Positions 33,485 to 42,985 of a DNA stretch of 64,000 nt are shown one piece after another. The stretch comes from Schistocerca nitens (lineage: Eukaryota; Arthropoda; Insecta; Orthoptera; Acrididae), in the NCBI RefSeq assembly GCF_023898315.1, contig NC_064615.1, forward strand, positions 737,163,450 to 737,227,449, given 5' to 3'. Under the pieces are notes generated by a model, which was not told the origin of the DNA, searched no databases, and saw only the letters and a program-made list of their open reading frames with translations. Both the position numbers and the translations under genes were made by a program. How positions within the stretch are numbered: position 1 is the stretch's first letter; every line of letters starts with the position of its first letter.

Positions 33485-33835
33485 TTTTTTTTTCTTTTTT
33501 TCTTTCTTCCCCTCTCGGTTCACGTTAAATGAATCTGAAACATTCTGTGAACGCAATGGCATACAGCATCTAACTAGTGCACCATTTCATCCACAGTCAA
33601 ATGGCGAAGTGGAATGTTTTGTCAGAACCTTCAAGCAACAGATGGCCAAATTTCGCACCGCACACACCTTGGATCAAGCATTGCAGCTGTTTCTCGCTTC
33701 CTAACGTTCACATCCACGAGATGTACCATCGCCGGCGGAATTGCTTCATGACCTCCACCATTCAACACTGCTCCACCCTCCTGAACATCTGGTGCCGAAG
33801 GAAGGCCGCAGGTATCGCTTCGCGCCCATGATATT
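33485..33835 (+). pseudogene. gypsy integrase core end and C-terminal part
   Basis: After the SINE: NESETFCERNGIQHLTSAPFHPQSNGEVECFVRTFKQ, matching the integrase core pattern N-G-I-x-H...P-x-H-P-x-S-N-G-x-x-E with the catalytic Glu. Then TLDQALQLFLAS, a break, LLHPPEHLVPKEG and chromatin-proximal text. A T-rich run near 33486-33510 marks the SINE junction. Confidence 0.82.
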
Positions 33836-34358
33836 GTGTTTTTCAGGGTTTTCAGTGGCAGCAGATGGTGGGCGCGAGGCAAGACCCTTCGTTGACTTGG
33901 CAAATACATGTATCTCATTTCAATCCCACACGGATTGCAGCGCCGATATCACAATGAAATTCACCAATGTCATGTGCACGGTGATCCTTCTATTTCTCTT
34001 CCCCCAGATTCACAGAACCCGAGGACAGCGCGATCAAAGCAGCCGCCAGAGGGTGTCCCCACGACACCACAGGACGACCCGATGGAGACGGAGCCTTCAT
34101 CTCCTCTGCCTCCTCTCTTCCTAAGATGGAGCTAGACCTGCCCACGCTGCAGACGCCGACATCTTCTACATCTTGCTATGGGCCTCAGGAGGCGGATGCG
34201 TACCCTTCTGGGCGTTTTCCAGGAGACGTTTCCACCAGGGCGAAGGCGGAATGGCGGAGTATGACTAGGAGTCTGATGTCCCCTGCAGCCGCAGCTTCCG
34301 GTCCATCAAAGTGTCCACGCTCCTGCTTCCCACAGTACCCTCCCCTTGTCGTGCTCCA
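33836..34358 (+). other. gypsy 3' internal region
   Basis: This lies between integrase and the 3' LTR. The overlapping open frames are Pro-, Ser- and Arg-rich with no recognisable envelope signature. It belongs to the element by position. Confidence 0.5.
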
Positions 34359-34702
34359 TATACGATGACGGTCAGTGCCAGCACGCCAGTCGGGAATGAC
34401 AAAGAAGAGAAGGCTGTGAGAAGAAGTCAGCCAATCACATGCTGACCGACCTCTCTCCTACTGGTGGCGGCCCACTTCGATAGCAGCTTCAACGTTAGCG
34501 ACTTCGTTAGGAATCTCTATGTAGCACAAACTTGTGGTTGTCTATTCTGAAGAGGACTGATTATGTTGTAAGTCGACATTTGCTTGCGACACATCTATCG
34601 AAGTTAATTATTGTAATTGTCTTACTGTAATAAAACTCATTAATACGAGTTGTTCGATTGTTTGTCTAGCGAACCGAGTGTGCAGAATTGCTAGACACAA
34701 CA
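34359..34702 (+). repeat. 3' LTR of gypsy element
   Basis: It matches the 5' LTR with indels and scattered substitutions: it lacks the 54-bp block and has about 12 extra bases (cttgtggttgtc) near 34530. The divergence shows the insertion is old. The sequence before it is not a convincing polypurine tract. Confidence 0.88.
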
Positions 34703-34794
34703 GTAAAAATAACTGTCTTTTGGATTACCGTATGACATGTGTAGCCAGACCACTCAGATCGAGATAGACCCACGGAGAGGAGCGCTGAACATTA

Positions 34795-35195
34795 ATGGAA
34801 AGAAGAGGATACACATCTGTTACAGACTTTAAAATACCAGGGGGAGAGTTCGAGATTTCTGTAATGGGTGTCAACCAGACGCTTCTGAATGAGAATCATT
34901 CGTTGGTTCTAGCCTACAGCATGGTACAAATGCATGAAAAAGCACTTGAAGGATCTCTGCTACCTTATAGCATAACGCGTTTGAGTGGTGATGGTGTTCT
35001 TATTATGTGGGATTATGCGATGGCATTCAGTGTGATCGTCTCACTTACACCAGCGACTCTCTGACGAGAACGGCACAGCGAAAGCTGCTTGCCCTCGTGT
35101 ACCCTTCTGATCAATTACAGGGTTACATAAAATACGATCAGCAAGATCGAAAACCTTTAGTCTTTCAAGAACTTTGGAGTACAGTCGATAGGTAA
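34795..35195 (+). pseudogene. Unrecognised protein-like ORF with one frameshift
   Basis: An ATG frame, 34795-35064, starts MERRGYTSVTDFKIPGGEFE and contains NENHSLVLAYSMVQMHEKAL. A second frame, open from about 34992, ends at 35195 with LTRTAQRKLLALVYPSD and LVFQELWSTVDR. The composition is balanced and protein-like, unlike the Ser/Lys/Ile-rich shadows nearby. A shift near 35000-35050 would join the two into roughly 130 residues. I do not recognise the family. It starts 93 bp after the gypsy 3' LTR on the opposite strand from the receptor. It may be a processed pseudogene, an exon of another gene or part of a mobile element. Confidence 0.45.
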
Positions 35196-35849
35196 AGTTC
35201 TGGATGAATATCAACAGATCTGTTTGTAATGATTATTTTATAGGTAAAACGTAAAAGACAAAAGACAGTGACCATTTAGTAGTTTCGTCTACTTTTGGAG
35301 TACAAGCAATCGAAAACAACACTTAATATTTTTGACATATTACCGCTCACTAGGGACAAATGCCACAACTGGATATTGGCTCGAATGCGCAGTATCCTGG
35401 AAAAGATAGCTGTGTTTTGACTGCAGATGATGACGCAGTTAACCTTCAGATTTTCCGCTGAAATCCATGTACCTCTTGCTTGCGTCGTATGAACAGCTAC
35501 TTTACGCCTGAGCCGTTCCTTTTTTCATTAACATAGGTCACTTACGCAATTACCAAAGCGACATTAAGGCTAATCTAGCATACTCCATCCATTGGAATCT
35601 TCGCTCCACGGTCTTTCTCCTGTTTGTTCACCTCATACGACATGAACACGTTTTATATCCCTTAGCATGAATGTCGTCCAATAAATAACCCTTCCACAAT
35701 TTTTTGCTCATGACATAACCATTCTTAAGAGTTAGAATTTGGTGGAAATATCTACATTTCATTTACATTTAATATCTGTCTGCGTAGTCTCCATCACATC
35801 CTATGGCCAGAGTTGTGTAAGAGGTGTTGAAAGGTGCCTGCCTATTCAT
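35196..35849. other. Unannotated intron DNA
   Basis: No feature was recognised before the right copy of the 115-bp unit. Confidence 0.4.
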
Positions 35850-35964
35850 TGGCTCGTTCATTTGCATCCTATCCAGTTTTTAGGAACTGAATAAGGGAAG
35901 ACGACGTGCGTTGACGTGTCGCTGCTGTGTTACGTATGGTAACCCAATGTTACTAAATTATTAT
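35850..35964 (+). repeat. 115-bp unit, right copy
   Basis: Identical to the reverse complement of 32555-32669. Here it is not attached to a SINE, and its left neighbour (cctgcctattcat) is unlike the SINE body. Its identity and coding capacity are unknown. Confidence 0.95.
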
Positions 35965-36189
35965 CGTTTCACGTGCGAAAGATAATGGAGCGCTATTAAT
36001 TGATTTTTTCATATAGTTAAGCTCTGCATTCACTCTGAACTTACGAGTATATGGTTGGGGAAAATACTCCACGGCACAGCTGATCGCTGTGCCACTGCTT
36101 TATTAGAGTGGTTATTCCAGTCGGATAGTGATAGAAAACATGGCTGTTACATATTTTATTTTGCATATCACCACAATATCAGGGCTTGC

Positions 36190-37130
36190 ACGCCACTACC
36201 CGTAAACACTTTCCAATGCATTCCTTGTTAGTAAAAACTGTTTTCTTAAGCCATCAGCGATTGCATGAATTACAATCTCTTTTTCTTCAAAGTGTGTTCC
36301 GCATATAAGATTCTTAAATGGCTGAAGTAGACAGACGTCCGAAGGCGCTACGTCTTGGCTATAGGGTGGATGAGGCAACAATGTCCAATCCAATTTGGTG
36401 ATGCCTTGCCAAGTTCTGGGACTTACGTAAGGGTTGGAGAGAAATTTCTATTGGGTTCTTCTCAGACCGAACAGGTCAGATACGCTTCTTGAATTTCTTC
36501 GGAGTGTTCACATGTGCCTCTGACTCATTCATTATCCCTTTTGGCAACACATCCATGAGAATGATGCCATCACTATCTCTAAAAACTCGCGTTATGACTT
36601 TGCCATCAGAGGGCGGTGCTACTGCAGTGACCACCTCCTATTTGCAACGCAGAGTGATGCACCCAAACTTCATCAAACTCAATGATCCGTGACAGCCTCT
36701 CCGTTGGCCTCAAACGGCTCAACTGTTTTCTTTGAACCTAATGGTCTTTTATGAGCATTCGTCGAATCTATCTTCAGCACTGCGTTCAATATCAAAGAGT
36801 CTCAATGGTTGTATACGCCAATCTAGTGCTCACCGATTGCTGTCGAGCCAATTACCGACGTGTTGTGTTGATCGGCACTGATAATGGCATCCGCGCGATT
36901 CAACATGTTGGAAGTGTTGGCTATGACGGGACACCCCCAACGTGGCCGATCATGGAGCTCAGTTTCCCCACTTCATAACGATTTAACTCTCTATATCCAG
37001 CGCCCACAGTACTATTATCTACTGCATCGCTGCCACAAACCACACAAACGTTAATGAATTTTCAACACGGTTTCTTTCTCCGCAACCAAGAATTCAAATA
37101 CAGCTAGCTCCTTGTAACAAATGCTTTGCG
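36190..37130 (-). mobile_element. mariner relic
   Basis: Minus strand: LFEFLVAEKETVLKIH (HTH start) near 37110, HDRPRWGCPVIANT at about 36965-36925, NMLNRADAIISAD near 36910, DGKVITRVFRDSDGIILMD at about 36615-36560, NTPKKFKKRI near 36500 and HPPYSQDVAPSDVCLL (third catalytic region) at about 36375-36325. A C-terminal helix follows, ending near 36196. The first catalytic region is decayed to FDEVWVHHSAL and the second could not be found. No TIRs were located. Confidence 0.8.
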
Positions 37131-37700
37131 CGAACGCAATTTTGATGAGTCACTACGGCTCTGCCATATGTCGGAATTGTTAGAAATTTAGCAGACGTGC
37201 AAAAGAAACATCAGATTTGAAGCAGCTAAAATTACGTTTTCCTGTAGTTATTAACAGCCGTAAAAAATCGTGGCAGTAATTATTGAACCACCGTCGTACC
37301 CTGAAAAGTGTAGTTAACATGCTTTAACATTACGGTGAATAAACGTACATGTGATAATTCAAGTAGCTGGATAATATTTAACAATTTGCAAGATGCGACA
37401 ACAACTTGTCAAACTGCTTCATTTGAGTTCCCAATGTTGAGGAAATATTCTGATAAAAAATCACCAAATCCATTACAGCAATGAAAATACAACTTACGTA
37501 AATGTATACTATATGTCACAGGGCGCTGATGACCTCGCCGCTTAATGACCTAAAACACCAATCACATAACAACACAATATGACCGAGTGTGTTGCATGAA
37601 ATTGTGGTCATGTCTGGTCTCTTCGTCTTTAGTCTATTGAATATGGAATAAGAGGTCAGCTGATGAAAATTAAGACCCAGTGCTAGCCTACCACCAAACG
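37131..37700. other. Unannotated intron DNA
   Basis: AT-rich with no recognised feature. Confidence 0.4.
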
Positions 37701-37951
37701 TCCAGAGCACGGAACGAATAATCAGATGAAACTATATGGTTCCAGAGGCCTTCTCATGTGTCTAACATCTATGACGTACGAACGCGGACCGAAGCGACGA
37801 ATGAAAATTTGTACCAAGGCCAGGATTCAGACCCGGGTCTCCTGCTCACTAGGCAGATGGGCTAATCGCTACGCCATCCTGGCACAGTGGCTTTGCACAA
37901 CTGCACAACTGCCCTAGCACACTTCCCTCTTGAACCCAAATTCCCATTTAC

Positions 37952-38346
37952 CAAGATTTTAAACATGGCTGCAGCAGCAACTGTTAAAATTCTTCAGAAT
38001 AAAGGATGACAGCCAGAAACAGTTGCAGGATAGAATTTTTTTATTAAAACTCTTGACCACGGTTTCGGTACATATAAACATACCTTCATCAGAAGTAAAA
38101 CTTCTAAAATTACATCATGCCATGGAGAATAATAAAATAATTATGCCAAAGGCGTCGTCAGTAATTTAAAAATTACTGACGACGCCTTTGGCATAATTAT
38201 TTTATTATTCTCCATGGCATGATGTAATTTTAGAAGTTTTACTTCTGATGAAGGTATGTTTATATGTACCGAAACCGTGGTCAAGAGTTTTAATAAAAAA
38301 ATTCTATCCTGCAACTGTTTCTGGCTGTCATCCTTTATTCTGAAGG
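37952..38346. mobile_element. 395-bp Penelope-type palindromic insertion (short tail plus perfect inverted repeat)
   Basis: A perfect 12-bp duplication, attcccatttac, flanks it (37940-37951 and 38347-38358). After a 40-bp stretch with no partner (37952-37991) comes a palindrome with arms 37992-38168 and 38169-38345, 177 bp each, with no mismatch found by eye and no spacer. The layout of target duplication, 30-40 bp tail and inverted arms is the same as in the large PLE at 13215-17012. It has no coding capacity. Confidence 0.88.
38245..38282 (+). ncRNA. Hammerhead ribozyme-like motif (mirrored on the minus strand at 38055-38092)
   Basis: Core CTGATGA (38245-38251), one extra A, a stem II hairpin GGTATG/TGTACC with a 6-base loop, GAAAC (38271-38275), a 4-base loop CGTG and GTC (38280-38282). 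The tiny stem III (AC with GT) and open stem I (CTT before the core pairs with AAG after GTC) fit the minimal hammerheads known from PLE terminal repeats. The extra base before stem II is off-consensus, so activity is uncertain. Confidence 0.55.
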
Positions 38347-38402
38347 ATTCCCATTTACGCCTCAACCCACTTGGTATTCCCCCTAAACTCGAACATGTTT
38401 TC

Positions 38403-38489
38403 AGAGACTCTCCAATTGTATGGGAATAGCACCACAGTATCGAATGAAATGGGTGGATTTTATCTGAAACCCATGTATAGGTGCTTTAA
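38403..38489. other. Spacer between the two tRNA-like repeats
   Basis: A short unassigned stretch (about 87 bp) with no recognised feature. Confidence 0.3.
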
Positions 38490-38765
38490 TCAAATAAAAT
38501 TATTTGGTTCCAGAGACCTTTCCAAGTCACTAACATCTATTATGTATATATACAGACTAAAGCAAAGAATAAAAATTTATACCAAGGCTTGGATTCGAAC
38601 CCAGGTCTCCTACTTATTAGGCAGATACACCAACCACTACGCCACCCTGGCTCAGTGGCTTTGCAAAACTGCACGGACTGCCCAGGCATACCTCCCTCTT
38701 CAATCCAAATTCCAATTGATGCCTCAGCTCACTTGGTATTCTCCCTAGACTCGAACGAATAATAT
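38490..38765 (-). mobile_element. tRNA-like repeat, copy 2
   Basis: An uninterrupted copy: tatttggttccagagacc, ctaacatctattatgt, the tRNA-like part with B box (gggttcgaatcc on the minus strand) at about 38592-38603, cagtggctttgcaaaactg, cctccctcttcaatcc and cacttggtattctccctagactcgaa. It shows the empty site for the insertion in copy 1. Confidence 0.8.
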
Positions 38766-39317
38766 TGGTTTACAATATTGTAATGGACTTGTGGATATGG
38801 ACAGCATATTTCTTACCCATGAAATCTGCAGGACTTTCCACGTTACAACTCTCTGCATAAACTGAGGGTAGCTGTTGAGAAGGTACGATCAGTAGGAAGG
38901 TGGAAATCGAGGCTGGCTTCCAGAATGAATTTTCACTGTACAGTGAAGTGTGCATTGACCTGGAACTTCCTGGTACATTAAAACAGCTCAGTGACTGAGC
39001 TATTCAGGATAGGACAGAGACACTGGCGGGAGTAATGTTGTGCAGCAGGTCATGATTCGTTCTTGCATATTCAGTCAGTATAGCACTTGCAAGCGAAAGA
39101 CGAAGCAACAAATTTCGAGTTCCGGTGCTGATTGGAGAGGCAGGCTGATGTGACTAATCATTTTTCTCATCCTGTAATACTATGATTCCAGACTGATACA
39201 TCGTTGAAAACACTAACAATCTTCAGCATTCTCATTTGAATCGAATATCGTTACTCGATTAGTGTTGTTATTGTCAGTGAACACCGAACTGCAAAGCGCC
39301 ACAGGTGAGTCACGCAC
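38766..39317. other. Unannotated intron DNA next to the M1 exon
   Basis: No feature was recognised apart from the splice donor of the neighbouring exon at its right edge. Confidence 0.4.
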
Positions 39318-39559
39318 CTTCCTCGCAGACGATGCTGAAGGCGACGAGCGGTACGTCGACCCAGGGCGGCGCGACGGCGGGGTCAGCAGTGGCAGAGAGC
39401 ACGCCCTGCGCGCTGGCCAGCAGCCGCTGCGAGGCGACCACCAGCAGGGCGAGCAGCAGCGCCGCCAGCGAGTAGCTGAGCCAGACGCCGCGCGAGAAGG
39501 GCCGCGTGTACACGTTGCTCACCGCCGCCAGTGACGGCTCCCGGAACATGAATGCCGGC
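39318..39559 (-). CDS. Ionotropic receptor (IR75-like), exon encoding M1 and pore region
   Basis: This is the second visible exon. The acceptor is ccgctgcag at 39561-39560 and the donor gtgcgt begins at 39317. It carries one split base, 80 codons, and one base of the next split codon. The peptide begins PAFMFREPSLAAVSNVY, runs through TRPFSRGVWL just before the membrane as is typical of IRs and iGluRs, then M1 (WLSYSLAALLLALLVVAS), a low-complexity linker and the pore-loop region PPWVDVPLVAFSIVCEE. The final G plus GA from the 29399 exon gives a Gly codon, so the sequence continues CEEGMQ. An intact reading frame, GC-rich codon use and exact phase at both ends argue for a live gene. The exon sits in transposon-filled intron sequence. 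Confidence 0.9.
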
Positions 39560-39717
39560 CTGCAGCGGCGACAAAACCAAGTAATCAGTCTGGGGCGTTA
39601 CTATTTTATTGTGGCTGCAGGTCGATCTCGGCAGCACGAAAATGGATACTGTACACATCCCCTGAACCTCAGAACTCATTTTATACTCTCCACTGAAAAA
39701 CGGAATAAGATTCTATA

Positions 39718-42492
39718 ATGAGGCGAGAAAAGTCATGGTGCATCAAACTCCTCTCTGGCCGGACATGGGGTTGAACCCCTCCACCGTCCTTCACACCTAC
39801 AAATCCTTAATCCATCCCATCGTCTGTTATGCCAGTCCCACCTGGATATCCACCCCAACCACCTCCAAATTCTATAAGTCCCTTCAGATCCTCGAGCGCC
39901 ATGCACTCTGCCTTGCCTTCCATATATGCCTCCCGTCCCCCACGCAGATCCTCTACGACCTCATTCCTTTCCCCCATCTGCTACTTTTTCTCGAACATAT
40001 GCGCATCCTCTACACCTCCTGCCGCCTTGATCCCCCTCCTCCCCTGGTTGCTAATCTCCCCTCCAGCCCCCTCCCTCTGCCGCGCCTTCACCGTTGTGTC
40101 CCCCCTACCATGTTCCCCTACCCAACTCCTCTACACCCTTCATCTCCATTCCCAAGGTGGCTTCCGTCGACTCCCTGTCCTGGATGATGCCCTCTCTCTC
40201 TCCATTTATCCCTCGTATCAACTCTGATCCTCACCTGCCCCTTCCCTCATCTGTCCTTTTCCCCTGGTTCCCTCTCCCCCCCCCCTTCCATCCTATTTTT
40301 TCTCCACCTACCCTCTCTCTGCCTCCCTTCTCCCCCCTGAGTCCTTTTGCTCTCCACTGCCTTTCCCACTCCTTCTCGCATTCACCTAGCCCCCCTTTTT
40401 TTTCTATGTCCCCTCCCTCCATGAGCTCCCCCTTTTTTTCCTTTCATCTCTTTCCCCCCTTTTACCCCTTCATTGGTACAGGTCCTCCCCCCTCCCCCCC
40501 CCCCCCCCCCCACTCTGCCGCCGTGTCGCCTCTACAGTGCTGCTTTAAGTGAGTGTTCAATGTTGTGCGTCCCCTGTCAGTGTTGCAAACATCCACCATA
40601 CTGTCGCTAGTTGTGTTTTTTTCTCGTGCGAACAGAAACCAGACTGTCGCTGTGTTTTTTTAATTGTACACGTCTCCTTCCTGTGTGTCTTCATCCGCAT
40701 CGTCAACGCCGTGTTTTTGTATTTTAAGTTAGGCAACTTTCCGCCATTTCACTGTTATTAACTAAGTCACCGTTTTATCGCCTTTTTATGTTGTTTGTTC
40801 TTTCGCCATTGTTTGTTTAATTTTTATCTCGGGTGTAGAACAGCGTATTAAACTGCTGTCAGCCCGCCCATCCCCAGGAGGGGGGAATCGAAAATCAATA
40901 AAGAAAAAAAGCATAGGGCAGCGATATACGCACATACAGATGGCAGTAGTATTACATATTACATACACAGGTTAAAAAATGGTATGTGTTGGGAGAGACG
41001 TCATTTGTACTCAGGTGATTCATGTGAAAAGTTTGTGACGTGATTATGGCCACACAACGCGAATTAACAGACCCTGAACTTGGAATGGCAGTTGGAGCTA
41101 GACGAACGGAACATTCGATTTAGAAAATCGATAGGGAATTCAATATTCCGAATCCAGAGTGTCAAGAGTGTGCCGAGAATACCGAACTTCAAACCTTACC
41201 TCTTACCATGGATAACGCTGTTGCCGAAAGTCTTCACTTTACAACCGAAAGCAGCGGTGTTTCTGTACAGTTGTCAGACAAGAAACACTGAGTAAAATAA
41301 CCACAGTTATCTGTGAAGCCCTAAAGCATCAACTGCACACAGACCAGCGCAGCTTCGCGAAACGGCATCAAGAAGTTGCTGACCCGGGCGCCAATAGAAA
41401 GAGCGGGCAATGGCACACCTCGAGGAAGACAGAGTTTAGTGTCCCCCGTTAACGCTAATTTAACCAGCCACCCATCGCTAGTCGACCCAATTCTGTCACA
41501 GCCTTCGAGAGCAACAGTGATGAGTAATAGGAAGACGTTAGTTAGCCTGCGTTCTGCAAGTAGTAATAGAGAGCAAAGTACTTGTATGTAGGAGGCAAAG
41601 AAAGCACAGAAATCAAGAGAAGTTAAGTTTCTTTTCTATTTAGAAATAAAGTTTTCTATTAATTAGAAAGTGTTTTGCACATATGATTCTGGCTCCCTGC
41701 CAACGGCCATCGCAATTTCTCTCGTTCCTTGTTTGTGTCCATGCTGACTTCTACAGCAGCTGACTCAACAACATCAATGTGATACATACGACGAACATAT
41801 CGTATAGAACATTGCCTCTCCTGAGATCGTAACCATATCGGTTGGACCTTAGGCGATTGGAAACCCGTGAGCTGGTCAGATGAGCCCAGATTTCAGTTGG
41901 TAAGAGGTCATGGTAGGGTTCGAGTTTGGCGTAGACACCACGGAGCCACGGACCCAAGTTGTCAACAAGGCATTGTGTACATCGATGGTGACTCCATAAT
42001 TGTGTGGGCTGTGGTTTACATTGATTCGACTATCGACTAGCATCTTTGGTGCAACTGAACTATAATTGGCTGAAAAGAGTAATGTTCGGCTAGTTGGAGA
42101 CCATTTTCAGCAATTCATGGGCCTCATGTTCCCAAAGAACGATGGAATTTTTATGGATGACAATGTGCCCTATCACCGGATCACAGTTTTTCGTGATTGG
42201 TTTGAAGAACATTCTGGACAATTCGAGCGCATGATTTGGCCGCCCAGATCGCCCGGCATCGATCCCATCGACCATTTACGAGGCATAATCGAGAGGTCAT
42301 TTCTTGCACAAAATCCTTCAGAGGCAGAACTTTCGCAATTATAGGTGGATATAGAGACAGCATCGCTCAGTATTTGCGCAGGGGTCTTCCAACTTGTAGA
42401 GTCCATGCCACGTCAAGCGGATGCACTACACTTTGCAAAAGGAGGTCTTACCCGATATTAGGAGGTACCCCACGACTTTTGTCACCTCACTG
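39718..42492 (+). mobile_element. Tc1-like transposon, second family (copy B), split by a LINE fragment
   Basis: The left end gaggcgagaaaagtcatgg follows TA (39716-39717), and the right end gtcacctcactg precedes TA (42493-42494). The LINE 3' fragment occupies 39739-40910. The transposase relic lies on the plus strand beyond it: an HTH-like piece near 41090-41150, decayed middle, FMDDNVPYHR (second catalytic region) at about 42151-42180, RMIWPPRSPGIDPIDHLRG (third) at 42227-42284 and the C-terminus to about 42460. Frames are broken. Confidence 0.88.
39739..40910 (+). mobile_element. LINE 3' fragment (Jockey-like) inside Tc1 copy B
   Basis: It starts within the post-RT region: HTYKSLIHPIVCYASPTW, FYKSLQILERHALCLAFH, LPSPTQILYDLIPF. 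A long C-rich 3' untranslated region follows, including an 18-base C run near 40494-40511, with end aataaagaaaaaaa. Imperfect target copies gtcatgg (39732-39738) and gcatagg (40911-40917) flank it. The same family occurs at 59966-61000. Confidence 0.85.
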
Positions 42493-42494
42493 TA

Positions 42495-42985
42495 TAGTCT
42501 CTGTTGCAAAACGGAATAACATTGTCTTTCAGATCAGTCTGTCGAATAACAGTACTGTTATTAATAAAGATCTACTTGGTGCTAAGGGTCATCGTTTCTG
42601 CGTCGCTCTAACGTAATTATACTCCCTGGTTTAATCTGAAAATTTGGAGAGGAAGCTACTTCACGAACAAGCTATGCAGGATGAGACATCCTCCTTCAGT
42701 CCATTACCAGGTGGAATGTATAAATGATGGAATTTATGCAGTCAAAAAGCTCACTTTCTTTTATAACTGAAAAAAACAGAATGTTAAACATGTTTAAATT
42801 AATTACACTCTACACAGCAAACATCAGTACAATTCTACTTAAGCAAACCTTAAAACACTCAATAATATTATCCTTAATTGTTTGCATTTGTAAGGGATTA
42901 CGTTTGGGATCACTGTAACACATTTAACAAGGCACACAGCATTTTTAGTGAAATTTCTCCTTCAGTAATATCTAAGTTATCCGAA
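42495..42985. other. Unannotated intron DNA
   Basis: AT-rich with no recognised feature. Confidence 0.4.

Larger units (their letters stand above)
30233..34702 (+). mobile_element. Ty3/gypsy LTR retrotransposon, heavily degraded
   Basis: Two direct repeats of about 385 and 344 bp bracket decayed gag, RT/RNase H and integrase pieces in the normal order. Most of protease and RT is deleted, and three SINEs and a 115-bp repeat unit have been inserted. A likely primer-binding stretch ttggtgacgaggatgg follows the 5' LTR at 30620. No clear target duplication was found, so the exact ends are approximate. It cannot move by itself. Confidence 0.85.
37715..38402 (-). mobile_element. tRNA-like repeat, copy 1, split by the palindromic insertion
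   Basis: It shares with 38490-38765 the order ggttccagaggcctt, ctaacatctat, a tRNA-like segment whose minus strand has a B box (gggtctgaatcc) at about 37828-37840, cagtggctttgcaca and cttccctcttgaaccc. After the 395-bp insertion it continues gcctcaacccacttggtattccccctaaactcgaac. Removing the insertion gives one continuous repeat. Confidence 0.8.

Noticed and set aside
39829-40552. Pro/Ser-rich overlapping frames in three phases
   Set aside because: They lie in the C/T-rich 3' region of a LINE fragment; low complexity explains them.
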